Positions 16,825 to 26,795 of a DNA stretch of 54,401 nucleotides are shown piece after piece. The stretch is from positions 1 through 54,401 of IMG/VR virus record IMGVR_UViG_3300025327_001907; one strand, written 5' to 3'. Numbering within the stretch: the first letter of the stretch is position 1; each line of letters begins with the position of its first letter. Source of the stretch: a virus. The notes below the pieces were generated by a model. The model did no database searches. It saw only the letters and a list, made by a program, of their open reading frames with translations, and had not been told where the DNA came from. A program made the position numbers and the translations under genes.

Positions 16825-18984
16825 TGCTTTCCAGCGGTACGTCGCCGAGTCCCGCGGCCCCAGCGTCAGGTTGGCCGCGCCAGGCAACCGCAGCGTAGAC
16901 CCGGCCAACACCGTCTCGTCTTGCAGCACGATGTTGTCGGCGCTGTCAACGTTCGTGATCGTCAAGAGCTGCCCGTCCGCCACGCCCGCCGCGATCGTCG
17001 GCGTCGAGGTCAGCGTCAGACTCGCGCCCGTCGAGTTGTCTACGTCTTGCAGCCGCGACGAGCTGCCGATCGTATTCCCCGCCGCGGCGAGCGTCTGCGC
17101 CGTTGGTGTGTACGCCATCTTCCCCGCGCTGCGGAACTCGATGTTCACGCTCGCCGCCGTGTACTTGGCAATGTCGATGCCGAGACACGTAGTAACGCCC
17201 GTCGCGTTGGTAGGCGCGGCGAGATAGATATCTCGCGCTATATTAACCGTGTAGGCCGAATGCCAACGCAGCGCACGGAAGTAGAGTCCGAAGTAGTTTG
17301 TAACAGCAACCACACTCGAACCCGAAGGGCGGCTGCCGCCTTCGATCTGAACGCCAACAACGTCGGTCACGGTTCCAACTGTGGCGGGCGACGAAACGTC
17401 TATCACCATCGGGGAGACCTGGATGCCGCGCAGGAGCGCTATCGCACCGTCCTGCCGGTCACGATTCTCGAAGAACCCGCCACTTATCGTGGCAAGAGTG
17501 ACGCCTGTAGGAGAAGCAAGCACCGCCTGGAAGTACAGTGAGCGGAACTCCGCCAACGAGTTTGAGGTGGGAGCGATTACTGGGGTGAAGAAGAACGGAA
17601 CCGTCGCGCCGGATGCCGTATTCGTGAACGTACCCGCCACGTTGAGGATAAGTCCCGTGAACTGTCCGAAAGTCGTATTACCGACAGACAGGCGCGTCGA
17701 TGTAAGATCGCCAGCCGCGATGTTGGCCGGTACCGAGAGGCTGCCGATCCAAGCGTAGCCCACCGTCCTCAACCACGTCGGGCCAAGGTGGGCGTACTCT
17801 GTGCCTAGAATGTCCATGAAGCGGAACTGGTTGCCGTAAGCATCGAGACGCTTGTGCTCGTCGGCCACATCGTTCGCTTCGAGAATCAGGATGCCGGGGT
17901 CGGTCTGGTCGCCGCAGGCGTAGAGCACACCGCGCTTCACTGTGGAGTCGGGGACGCCCGCGTACCAGTAGGCCGCGTTACCTACAGCCTCAATCGCGCC
18001 GTACTGCACGCTCCCAATCTGGAACTGGAAACGGTCAGCCACCTGGTTGTAGATCAGCGCGTCCCCGGTGTCGAAAGCGATGGAGGCAAGACTGGCCCCC
18101 TGCGTCAGCACAAAGCCGGAGCTGTTTACGACATAGAGAGCACCTACCGTGAGGTCGCCGGCCGCCACAGCCGCGGGTGCGGTAACCCCTCCGACCCGCA
18201 GATAGCCACCGACCCGCAAGCTGTCTGGAGTAGCGAACACGTCAGCCGCGGCTCTGTAGAGCTGTGCGTCCCCTCCAACCAGCAATCCCCCACCACTCCC
18301 CTGCGTTGGAAGGTTCAAACGTCCCGATGTTTCTTCAAAAACGAATAGGCTGGCCGATCCAAGAACCACGTTACCATCGAGTGCGGCACCGTTTCCACGA
18401 ATCGTAATTCCGTCACCCGAGACCGTACCGCCACGCAAGGTTTGTCCGCCGGCGCGGCCGGCCAGCAGAGCGTACTGGGCGTGGTCATCGTCGCTGAGAC
18501 CGCCGAGAGAGCCGTGGTCGTTTGACCAAGCATTGGCGGTTAGATAAGCACGGCGATCGCTGACAGACGTGATCGCACCGCTGGACGTAACGACGATTGC
18601 CAAAGGAACACCAGTAGCCGGGAATCCGACCGTACCGTCAACAACCGTGCCCGTATTGTCCACATAGACGTAGTTGGTCGAGTTGTCTGTCAGAGTAAGA
18701 GAGCCGGCGGCGATGTCGTAGAAAACACCCAGTACCCAGACTTGGACTTGTTCGAAGTCCACGTCCAGACCCGTATCGGCGGTGACGCGCCCCGATCTCG
18801 TGTGCTTCGATCCATACAGGACGTGGGCGCCTGCCTCGAAGACCGGGCTCGTGCCGCCACTTCCTGGGATGGCGACGATCTCCCGGCCGTCGAAGTTGCG
18901 GACGACAAGGCTCTTCAGCCGCTCGATCTCATCGAGAGCGTAGGCGACGAGGTTCTCGTGTCGCTGGGCCGGTTGCCGTCGCAT
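16783..18984 (-). CDS. tail fibre / receptor-binding protein candidate
   Basis: A 733-aa protein at the end of the tail module. Near residue 155 it has NDHGSLGGLSDDDHAQYALL followed by GRAGGQTLRGG, a motif I recognise from many phage tail fibre and appendage proteins. The rest is low in charge and rich in Gly/Thr/Ala/Val with repeated short beta-strand units (SLRVGGYLRVGG, AAGDLTV, AAGDLTS), as in trimeric beta-structured fibres. No enzymatic motif is seen. The start has only a weak ribosome site after the preceding TAG. Confidence 0.75.
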   Translation of the reverse strand: MRRQPAQRHENLVAYALDEIERLKSLVVRNFDGREIVAIPGSGGTSPVFEAGAHVLYGSKHTRSGRVTADTGLDVDFEQVQVWVLGVFYDIAAGSLTLTDNSTNYVYVDNTGTVVDGTVGFPATGVPLAIVVTSSGAITSVSDRRAYLTANAWSNDHGSLGGLSDDDHAQYALLAGRAGGQTLRGGTVSGDGITIRGNGAALDGNVVLGSASLFVFEETSGRLNLPTQGSGGGLLVGGDAQLYRAAADVFATPDSLRVGGYLRVGGVTAPAAVAAGDLTVGALYVVNSSGFVLTQGASLASIAFDTGDALIYNQVADRFQFQIGSVQYGAIEAVGNAAYWYAGVPDSTVKRGVLYACGDQTDPGILILEANDVADEHKRLDAYGNQFRFMDILGTEYAHLGPTWLRTVGYAWIGSLSVPANIAAGDLTSTRLSVGNTTFGQFTGLILNVAGTFTNTASGATVPFFFTPVIAPTSNSLAEFRSLYFQAVLASPTGVTLATISGGFFENRDRQDGAIALLRGIQVSPMVIDVSSPATVGTVTDVVGVQIEGGSRPSGSSVVAVTNYFGLYFRALRWHSAYTVNIARDIYLAAPTNATGVTTCLGIDIAKYTAASVNIEFRSAGKMAYTPTAQTLAAAGNTIGSSSRLQDVDNSTGASLTLTSTPTIAAGVADGQLLTITNVDSADNIVLQDETVLAGSTLRLPGAANLTLGPRDSATYRWKASTSEWWCLGNVNL

Positions 18985-18987
18985 GTC

Positions 18988-21900
18988 CTAGTCCATTCCG
19001 ATGAAGGCCAATCCTTCAAAGGTCACTTCATTCCGGCTGTATCCCGTCACAGTCGCAAGGTTCTCGGTCAGGTCTTGCCAGACTCCAGTGGGAGAGGGCG
19101 CGCGCATGAAGTAGATGACGTTCACGTTGTTGCCAATCTCTCCCTCTCCGCCGTACAGGATGTCCACCCGCGGATCGTAAGCAAGGGCAGTGATGATGTT
19201 GACGTTGGGGGGTGCGGCGACCGATTCGAATGTCAGCCCGTTGTCACGTGTACGATTCACGACGTTCGAGCCGATGCGCTTATAGAAATACTGATGGAAT
19301 CCAGCATTCATTGGATTCTGCGCAGGCTCATTTGAGGATGTACTGTACTGAACGAAGAGTGTCCAAGTTGCCCCCATATCGTCACTGCGATAGACAAACA
19401 CGTCATTCCCGGCGACATTCTCAAACGCCAGCAGGAAGCGCCCATTCTGGGCCGCCCAAAGACACATGACGGTGACTTCTGCGCTCGCGCCGGGCTCGCT
19501 CCGCGTCCAGTTGCTCCCACCATCTGTCGATCGCAGAACGACGATGTTACTCGCGGCACCGCGCCAACCGAGAACCATGATGCGATTCGCGTTCGTCAAA
19601 TCGACCCGGATGCGGTTGTACCGCGTGAACTGGCCCCCGCTGACGGTCGTGTCGTTGTAGACCTCCGTCCAGTTGTCCCCCCCGTCCGTGGACTTGTAGA
19701 TACGGTGCGGTTGGGCATCTCCGCCTCCCCCAACAGCCCAGAGAGTCCCGTCGGGGCTCTGGGTGATGTCAGCGCAGAGATCGACTGTGTTATCGAGCCA
19801 GGTGATGCCAAGGTTGGTCGAACGCTGAAGTGTGCGCCAAGTATTGACACCGCCCGACTGCCGAACCCGAAAGACCGTGTTTCCCATGCCGGGAAAACGG
19901 AAGAGCTTCTGGCGACCATCGGACACGCCGGCGGTATCTGACTGCTTAATCCAACCGCTCCCCTTCTGTCGCACGACCGTGGCGGTTTGGTTCCCGGACG
20001 TATCGCGGACGAGCGCCATGATGTCGTGTTCCTCGGGTCGCATGTAGTCAATCGCGACTTCCCACCCCACGGCTCCGACTGGCCAGGTCGTGTTCCACGG
20101 CGCGCCCTTGGGGCGTAGGAACTCCCACGTCAGACCGTAGTCGATGGACTTGGCCAGACCCTCGTCTGTCGGACAGAGGAACAGATCGCGCCAGGCGCCC
20201 ACCTGGATGAGGCTGTGGGGCCGGTTTCCAGCCGTGCCGGGCAACACGTCAGTCAACGTCTCCCAGTTCCGTCCGTCCTGGCTGCGGTAGAAGTTCTTGT
20301 CGTTGGCCACGAAGCCGAACAACTGGAGCTGGTTGGCATTGGTTGCGACACCACGACCGTCTACGGCCGGCAACCCGATGGCATCCACCCAGCCGGTGGG
20401 CACCTCGTAGAAGTTGGGGTCGGCGTAGATGAATGGCGGATTGCGGCCCGCAAACACAAGTCCGAGGTCGCCGGCCGTCCTGTGGGAGACGACCGCATCG
20501 ATGACGGTGTGGGCAGGGTTTCCTGTGGAAGCCGCGGCGCCGTCTCCCGGCACGATGTCGGATGTCCAGACGCCGGGGCCGTCCGGGATGTAGTGTGTGA
20601 TGAACCAGGTGGCGGGATCGGTGCCCTTGCCTCCCATCACCCAGAGCCGGTTGACCGTCGGTTCCGAGACCAACATCTTCGAGCAAGGCGTCGGGTCGAT
20701 CGCCTCGGTGCGCCCGACGAGCTGTTCCAGTGAGTGGCGCTTCACACCCGGCAGGAACGTCTTGAGGTTCACGTACAACGCCCAGGTGGCCCCGAAGTCC
20801 TGCGAGCGATAGATCAGCCCGGTTGAGGTCAAGACCCACACCACGGCCGGTACGAGAGGCGTCTTGACGATATCGACGACGGGGTTGGCGCTACCCGCGT
20901 CCAACACAAGCGTGAGGCTTGCGTTGTGATCAGCGGAGCGATAGATTCGGCCGGTCGTGGTGCCAAACAACAGGATGGGTGGATCGACCAAGGTCGTATT
21001 GAAGATCAACTCGACCACACGGGCCTCGCCACTCGGGGTTGATCGGTCAACCCATGTCTGGGCGCCGTCCCGGCTATACATACAGGTGTTTCCGGCTGCA
21101 ACGGCGATCAGGGGGACATACATCGGCTCGCCAGTAGCAGCGCTCAAACTGATCGTCTTCGAGATGGCGCGTGTAAGACCGGAATCGTCCGTAACGGTGT
21201 GCGTGACGGTGATGCTGCTGTCTACAGCGGGGTCGTATGCTTTGGTGATGACCTGCTTGTTCGGCCCGCTGATGTTCATCGCGCCGCCGGAGTAGTCATC
21301 CTGCCACTGATAGTTCACGATGGAACCATCGAAGTCGTAGGACTGGTCAGTGAAGGTCACGACCGTCTGGAGTGCGTTTCCGATCAGCTCGCGCTCGATG
21401 ACGTAGGTGAAGTCCGGCTGCGGCGCAACGAGTCCACCCGTACCGGACTGGTCTCCACCGAACAGGCTGAGGCTGGTCTCTGCATTCCCCGGTGCCAGAG
21501 AGTGACGGTAGCCCTGAACCCACCAGTTTCCCGTCTTTCCCGTCACCTCGGTGTCGTTGAGAGTGATGGTCGTGCCAAGAGACATCCGAGGGTCGAACGG
21601 AACCGTCATCTCTACTGTGTCGAGGATGCGGTGGTAACGGTCGAGAAGACGCAATGCAACCGTGGACGCCTTCTCGTTCGTATCGATCAGGTCGTTCTGA
21701 TAGGTCATGGCGTACAGCTCGGGATCGCCGACCGCGAGTGAATCGTCGTAGGTCAGGGCCTCCGCGCTAATCTGTGTCTCGGTTGCATTTCCCTCGGCGT
21801 CAGCGCCAATGATGACGGCGCCCTTGACGTAGACCTTCTTCTTCACCTGGTCTTCGTCCTCGTCATCGCCAATGTCGAGGATGCGGAGCTGAGGATACGT

Positions 21901-23040
21901 ACGTACGACCGCCTCGAACGCGGTGTCGCCGGCCACAGCCGACCAGGTGGTGCCATTGAATACGGAGGCCGCCCCATCGGCGTATCCCGGCGAAGAAGTG
22001 TCGAGACCAATCTCATAGTGGTTAGCACCATTGATGGCGCCTGTTCGAGAGATCACGAGCTGATAGCCGTTTCCCGTGCGAACGGTCGAATGCGTCAGGA
22101 AGATGAATGTCACCTTCTGGTATGCGCCCGTAAGGATGGAGCCGGGGAAGTCGAGAGCACCTCCAAGCACCTGCGCGGTCGGAAGGCCGCTGGAGGTTCC
22201 GCGAAGTTCGAAGTGGATGTAATCTGTGGGCGTCCCGACCTTGCGGAGCCAGACAGAGACCGCGACAAGACGCCCATTGGCCGAAACCTGGAAGCGTTGA
22301 CCGCGGGCCGTGTCGTTCGTCACGTCACCGATCTTGCCGGCCGCATCGATGTTCGAGTCACTGTACGAGACGGTGCTATCCGTCGTCTCGTCTCCGCCGG
22401 CGGTGTTCGTTCCATAGGCACGGAAGCCATTTGGCGCCGGTGCCTCCAGAAGGGGGCGAATGATGAGTGCCCCCGAGGGTGTCTCGTAGACACGGTGTCC
22501 GTCGATGTCCGCGACCTTGCGGATCATGTCTGATGGCGGCATTGAATCCATGACGGCCGTCTTCGCGGAGCCGAGAATGAGAGAGCTGAGAGACGCGTCC
22601 AGCGAATAGTTGGTGAACGGCGGGTTCAGGTCGTTTAGGATGTCCTCGATCACATCATCGGCGGCCGTATTCGTCCACGACTTCGCGGCGACTCGGTACG
22701 GGCGGGTGAGGACGGCCGTGGATCCCACGCAGTCGATCACATCCCCATCCGGGGTATGGCGCCGCTTCTTCACAGCCCCCGTGAACTGCCGGGGTGTCGA
22801 TCCGCTATAGCCGGCATCGATCCAAACGTCCATGTCGCGTTCAATCCAGGACGGGATGGAGACGAGGTTAATCGTAGCCGTCGAGGGCAACTGGTCGATC
22901 TGGAAGTCGATGTCACAGCCCTTGATGTTGCCCGCATCAGTGCTAAGACCGCTCGCGACCTGGATGCCGTTGATGTAAACGACAACCTCCGCCTTGCGGT
23001 CGATTGCGAAGATACCGTCATCAATGAAGGGGTTGGGCAC
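18988..23040 (-). CDS. tail hub protein with PKD-like and Asp-box beta-propeller domains
   Basis: A 1350-aa protein. Residues 1-210 and 390-540 look like a siphovirus baseplate/hub protein. A beta-sandwich insertion lies at about 215-385 (RGQRFQVSANGRLVAVSVWL..). A PKD-like domain follows at 545-635 (VTFTDQSYDFDGSIVNYQWQ). From about 655 there are at least nine Asp-box units of the type S-x-D-x-G-x-x-W: SRDGAQTW, SQDFGATW, SQDGRNW, SIDYGLTW, STNLGITW, STDGGDNW, STDGGSNW, SDDMGATW and a degenerate last one. These mark a sialidase-type beta-propeller. Glycan recognition at the tail tip is the likely use. Catalytic sialidase residues are not evident. Confidence 0.8.
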   Translation of the reverse strand: MPNPFIDDGIFAIDRKAEVVVYINGIQVASGLSTDAGNIKGCDIDFQIDQLPSTATINLVSIPSWIERDMDVWIDAGYSGSTPRQFTGAVKKRRHTPDGDVIDCVGSTAVLTRPYRVAAKSWTNTAADDVIEDILNDLNPPFTNYSLDASLSSLILGSAKTAVMDSMPPSDMIRKVADIDGHRVYETPSGALIIRPLLEAPAPNGFRAYGTNTAGGDETTDSTVSYSDSNIDAAGKIGDVTNDTARGQRFQVSANGRLVAVSVWLRKVGTPTDYIHFELRGTSSGLPTAQVLGGALDFPGSILTGAYQKVTFIFLTHSTVRTGNGYQLVISRTGAINGANHYEIGLDTSSPGYADGAASVFNGTTWSAVAGDTAFEAVVRTYPQLRILDIGDDEDEDQVKKKVYVKGAVIIGADAEGNATETQISAEALTYDDSLAVGDPELYAMTYQNDLIDTNEKASTVALRLLDRYHRILDTVEMTVPFDPRMSLGTTITLNDTEVTGKTGNWWVQGYRHSLAPGNAETSLSLFGGDQSGTGGLVAPQPDFTYVIERELIGNALQTVVTFTDQSYDFDGSIVNYQWQDDYSGGAMNISGPNKQVITKAYDPAVDSSITVTHTVTDDSGLTRAISKTISLSAATGEPMYVPLIAVAAGNTCMYSRDGAQTWVDRSTPSGEARVVELIFNTTLVDPPILLFGTTTGRIYRSADHNASLTLVLDAGSANPVVDIVKTPLVPAVVWVLTSTGLIYRSQDFGATWALYVNLKTFLPGVKRHSLEQLVGRTEAIDPTPCSKMLVSEPTVNRLWVMGGKGTDPATWFITHYIPDGPGVWTSDIVPGDGAAASTGNPAHTVIDAVVSHRTAGDLGLVFAGRNPPFIYADPNFYEVPTGWVDAIGLPAVDGRGVATNANQLQLFGFVANDKNFYRSQDGRNWETLTDVLPGTAGNRPHSLIQVGAWRDLFLCPTDEGLAKSIDYGLTWEFLRPKGAPWNTTWPVGAVGWEVAIDYMRPEEHDIMALVRDTSGNQTATVVRQKGSGWIKQSDTAGVSDGRQKLFRFPGMGNTVFRVRQSGGVNTWRTLQRSTNLGITWLDNTVDLCADITQSPDGTLWAVGGGGDAQPHRIYKSTDGGDNWTEVYNDTTVSGGQFTRYNRIRVDLTNANRIMVLGWRGAASNIVVLRSTDGGSNWTRSEPGASAEVTVMCLWAAQNGRFLLAFENVAGNDVFVYRSDDMGATWTLFVQYSTSSNEPAQNPMNAGFHQYFYKRIGSNVVNRTRDNGLTFESVAAPPNVNIITALAYDPRVDILYGGEGEIGNNVNVIYFMRAPSPTGVWQDLTENLATVTGYSRNEVTFEGLAFIGMD

Positions 23041-23041
23041 G

Positions 23042-23407
23042 TCAGCGCTCCAGGAATTCCCAAGAATAAGAATATCGCGCGCCCGGATTCACGGGCAGAA
23101 GCGTCGTGAAATCAGCGCGTATGATACGAGCGGAAATCGACCGGCCTTCACCATCCGTGAGAGTGGCTGTCACGCGGTTGCGCCCTTTGGTGAGCATGGT
23201 GTCGCGCGTAAGCTGGCCGCAGGTTCCCTGTACCGAACGGCGTCGGCTCTTAAAGCCCCAGGACGTGAGGATGGTGAGGTTTGCGTTGAGCGGGTCGTGC
23301 TCAATCAACTTCTCCTCCTCATTCCAATCGCCACTGGAGCCTCGAACGGGCGAGTCCGCGTAGGGGATGTCGTATCCGTCGAATGACCACTGGTTGGGGC
23401 CTGCCAT
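23042..23407 (-). CDS. tail-module hypothetical protein
   Basis: A 121-aa beta-rich protein between the tape measure and hub genes, a position often held by distal-tail or baseplate components. It starts MAGPNQWSFDGYDIPYADSP and ends ARYSYSWEFLER. ATG 23407 is preferred over the GTG one codon upstream because GAGG lies 7 bases before it. Its stop is directly followed by the hub gene. Confidence 0.6.
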   Translation of the reverse strand: MAGPNQWSFDGYDIPYADSPVRGSSGDWNEEEKLIEHDPLNANLTILTSWGFKSRRRSVQGTCGQLTRDTMLTKGRNRVTATLTDGEGRSISARIIRADFTTLLPVNPGARYSYSWEFLER

Positions 23408-23419
23408 CACCGCACCTCG

Positions 23420-26302
23420 CTAAACTCGCGGAATACCGACACCGAGCGTTCCGAAGCGGGGTCGGACGAGCTTCGCGCGCGCCGCGGCTTCGTCCATCTT
23501 CGCGTCGATGATCTTGTGGACGGCGGCCTTGATGGCGCCGAAGTCCATCCCCATGCCGTCGATGTTCACGTCGATGTCGATGTTAGGCAGGCCGCGACCC
23601 CCGCCGCCGGCGGTGCGCATGGCCTGACCAACGTCTGGGTTGCGAATCACGTCAGAACCGCGTGGCAAGCGGATCAGCTCTGGCCCTTTTTCGCCGGCCA
23701 ATGCGAGACCGCCGGCGAAATTAGAGACACCGCGGGCGAATCCCACCAGACCCTTTCCAGCCTTGATCCCCCCACCAATGGCGCCCGTGATCTTCCCGGC
23801 ACCGGGGATCTTCTCGATCCAGCCCACGAGTTCTTTGATCTTGTCGATGATCTCCTGCACCGGCCCGACAATGGATTCCTTGATCGAAGTCCAGATGGTG
23901 CCCGCCACATCCTTCAGCGCGTTCCATTGTTCGGAAGCCACAGCTTTGATGAACGCCCACGCGTACCCGAGCGCGTCTCGGATCAGTCCGACCTTGAGGA
24001 GAACGTCCGTTTTGATGAACTCCCAGATGTCGGAGGCGAGCTGCTTGATCCCCTCCCACGCCTCGCCCCAGTCCCCGCGGATCGCGGCCATGACGATCTT
24101 GATGATGTCCCGGATCGCGTTGATCGCAAACGTGATCTGGTTCTTGATCATCTCGAACTGGAATTTGAAGAGCGTGACGAGCCACGGCAGCTTCTCGTTG
24201 AAGAAGTTGAGAATCGAATTCCAGACTTCGAGGGTCTTGGCCTTGATCTCGTCCCAGTGGCGTGACAGCCAACCGATCGCGATGATGATCGCGATGATGG
24301 CGGCCGGGATCGGGTTCAGATAGATGAGCAAGATGCCCAGCGCGATGATGATTGCGAAGAGGAGCAGTTTATGATCGGCCAGCCACTTCGCGAAGTCCGC
24401 GAGCGCCGGGATGACGTACATGACGAGCACGCCACCGATGACGCGAAGGCCCTCGACGAACGACTTCCAAAGCTCCTGGAAGGCGTCTGACCGGATGATG
24501 GCCATGAGTGCCTGGAAGGCAAAGACGACCTGATCCTTGATGGCGGCGCCGAACTCGAAGAGCCACTGGACGATAGCGGCGATGCGGTCTCCGGCACCCT
24601 CACCAAATACGGCCTTGAGGGCTGTTTCCAGCTCCCAGAAAAAGGCGTTCAGGTCGCCACGGAGCAGGGCCTTACCGGCTCGTTCGAAGAAGATCAGGGA
24701 GATGCGAAGCTCTTCGAGCTTCTGACGGATGTCCTTGAGCGGGATCTCCAACCCAAGGAAGTTGTGGAGAAGCTGCTTGAGCCCAGCCGCCACTGCCGAG
24801 AGATCCCCTGCGCGGAAGCCCTTGATGATAAAGTCGATGTCCTGGAAGCCGAGCCGGATGTTATCGAGAATTCCCAGCTTGTCGGCGATCATTACAAAGA
24901 AGTCGCCGATCTTACGCCCGAGATCACCCCACGTCATGTTCAGCTTGTCCATGACAAACAGCAGCGTCCCGAAGGTCACGGCGAAGATGAGGAAGGCAGG
25001 ATTGAGCGCAGACAATGCAAAACTGAGGGCGCCCATCGTCACCACGAGACCGATGAGACCCCCGACCGCGTTCCGCATCATGCGCACGAGAGGGTTATCG
25101 GATGCGATGAACTTGCTGATGCCGTCCAGTAACTTTCCGAGGATGCTGGATGCCCCACCACCGGCATCAGTCAGTGCGAGGAACTGCGACCCGAGGCGTT
25201 GGATCTTGAAGCGCAGCGCCTCCGACCGGATGGCGAATGCCTGGGCCAGCGCGCCGCCGTTTTCGCTGGCCATGTTCATCTGGCCGAGGATGTTCACCAG
25301 CTCCTTACCGTCGTCGGTCAGCAGAACAGTGGCGCCGCGGAACCCGCGCACCTCGTCGAAAATCTTGCCCATCGCCTCGGCGCCGCCGTTCGTCTTCTGC
25401 TGAATCTCCAACATGGCGCCGACGAGGCCCTTCGACGCGAGGGTCTCGGCACTCAGCTCGATACCCAAGGCTGCCGCAGACTTTCGCGCCTTATCGCTAG
25501 GCTTGATGAACTGGAGCATGATGCGGTTCAGCGACGTGGCCGCCTCAGCCGCGGGAATACCGCGCTTCGTAAGAACGGCCATGACCGTGCCCAGCTCTTC
25601 CAACGAGACATTGGCGATGGCCGCCGTACCGATGAAATCACCGATGTTCTGGGCGAGGTCTTCGAAGGAGAGGACACCGACATCAACCGTCTTGAAGAGG
25701 ATGTCTGCGACGTGCCGAGCCTGCTCCGCCGGCAACTGGAAGGCGTTTAGAACAGACACAATGGCCTTACCGGCCGTGGCGGCGTCCGTGAAGCCCGTGG
25801 TGGCTGCCTCGGCTGCCACGCGGGCGATATCGAGGGCCTGCTGGACGTTGAAGCCCGACTGAACGATGTCGAACATCGCGTCCGCGATATTGGCCGCACT
25901 CTTACCGGCCAGATCCCCCTTGCGCGCCAGATCGAGGAGCTGGGAGCGCAGTTCCGAAATGGTCTCGTTGGAGTCCTTGGTGATCGACTGAACCTTGCGT
26001 AGAGCTTCATCGAAATCGAGGGCGTGACCGATCACGCCGGTCATGATGTTGTTGATGGCGATCAGGGCGTTGAAGTACCCGGCGAAGAACACCGTCTGCT
26101 TCAACACGCCTCCACCAAGGATGTTGAAGGCGCCGGTGAGCTTGCCGGCCTTCGACGCGACGTTCGTCAGGCCGTTCCCGACGTTCTTCGCAGCGTTGCC
26201 GATGCGCTTGAAAGTGGAGTCCGCGGTGCGCGCGGCACGGTTGAGCCCGGTATCCCAGCTCTTGAGATCAACGAGGAGTTGAAGGACGACGCTCCGGGCC
26301 AT
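23420..26302 (-). CDS. tail tape measure protein
   Basis: A 960-aa protein, the longest helical protein of the tail block. The N-terminal 350 residues contain a TP901-type tape measure domain (LQLLVDLKSWDTGLNRAART; later SAANIADAMFDIVQSGFNV, LGTVMAVLTKRGIPAAEAAT). There are two hydrophobic membrane-like clusters (around residues 410-450 and 640-680), then a long amphipathic region and a Gly-rich C-terminus. It sets tail length and enters the tube; at about 1.5 A per residue it predicts a tail near 140 nm. AGGAAG ribosome site; it overlaps the upstream chaperone extension by 35 bases. Confidence 0.9.
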   Translation of the reverse strand: MARSVVLQLLVDLKSWDTGLNRAARTADSTFKRIGNAAKNVGNGLTNVASKAGKLTGAFNILGGGVLKQTVFFAGYFNALIAINNIMTGVIGHALDFDEALRKVQSITKDSNETISELRSQLLDLARKGDLAGKSAANIADAMFDIVQSGFNVQQALDIARVAAEAATTGFTDAATAGKAIVSVLNAFQLPAEQARHVADILFKTVDVGVLSFEDLAQNIGDFIGTAAIANVSLEELGTVMAVLTKRGIPAAEAATSLNRIMLQFIKPSDKARKSAAALGIELSAETLASKGLVGAMLEIQQKTNGGAEAMGKIFDEVRGFRGATVLLTDDGKELVNILGQMNMASENGGALAQAFAIRSEALRFKIQRLGSQFLALTDAGGGASSILGKLLDGISKFIASDNPLVRMMRNAVGGLIGLVVTMGALSFALSALNPAFLIFAVTFGTLLFVMDKLNMTWGDLGRKIGDFFVMIADKLGILDNIRLGFQDIDFIIKGFRAGDLSAVAAGLKQLLHNFLGLEIPLKDIRQKLEELRISLIFFERAGKALLRGDLNAFFWELETALKAVFGEGAGDRIAAIVQWLFEFGAAIKDQVVFAFQALMAIIRSDAFQELWKSFVEGLRVIGGVLVMYVIPALADFAKWLADHKLLLFAIIIALGILLIYLNPIPAAIIAIIIAIGWLSRHWDEIKAKTLEVWNSILNFFNEKLPWLVTLFKFQFEMIKNQITFAINAIRDIIKIVMAAIRGDWGEAWEGIKQLASDIWEFIKTDVLLKVGLIRDALGYAWAFIKAVASEQWNALKDVAGTIWTSIKESIVGPVQEIIDKIKELVGWIEKIPGAGKITGAIGGGIKAGKGLVGFARGVSNFAGGLALAGEKGPELIRLPRGSDVIRNPDVGQAMRTAGGGGRGLPNIDIDVNIDGMGMDFGAIKAAVHKIIDAKMDEAAARAKLVRPRFGTLGVGIPRV

Positions 26303-26795
26303 TTTCTTCCTGCTTGATCTCGTCCACCGGGTTCCCGTCTCCGTCCACCAAGCGGACGACGATCGGGAACGGCAGTAGACGCATCTGCGTCTCCGTCATC
26401 TGATCCAGCCGCGGCGTACCCCGCGGTGCGATGACGTTTCCTTGAGAGTCAGCAGGAAGACTCCGGGAGGAACTTCCGCGTCCTGCGGAAGGGGAGCCCG
26501 ACGAACTGCCGGAATGGGCGATCGGTTCGCCACCAAGGCTCTCCCAGAGGTCGTCGAAGGCTTCCTCCGACATCATCGGTGCGTGGAGGGTGAGTTGCCA
26601 ACGACGTTCTTCCCGGACTCGTTCTTCCAACCACCGGCTCACGCGCCGGAGCTGCGGATACGTCCACCTCACGACCTGGGGAATATCCAGGCCGTAAGCC
26701 GCCATGATGACCTCGACGCCGGTGCCTATGCCCCCGGCTGGTGCAGGCCGTTCGTCGGCGCCGTCGGGGGCGTCTGAAACTCCTGCACGATGGCT
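26268..26795 (-). CDS. tail assembly chaperone, -1 frameshift extension (GT-type product)
   Basis: This is the downstream frame of the chaperone pair. It is open without a stop from the slippery site at 26795-26801 through the internal ATG at 26705 to the stop at 26268. A -1 shift would join 128 residues of the first frame to 175 residues of this frame, giving about 303 aa. The region around MAAYGLDIPQVVRWTYPQL and WLEERVREERRW resembles the T portion of such chaperones. Independent start at 26705 lacks an obvious ribosome site. It immediately precedes the tape measure gene, as expected. Confidence 0.8.
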   Translation of the reverse strand, partial: SHRAGVSDAPDGADERPAPAGGIGTGVEVIMAAYGLDIPQVVRWTYPQLRRVSRWLEERVREERRWQLTLHAPMMSEEAFDDLWESLGGEPIAHSGSSSGSPSAGRGSSSRSLPADSQGNVIAPRGTPRLDQMTETQMRLLPFPIVVRLVDGDGNPVDEIKQEENGPERRPSTPR

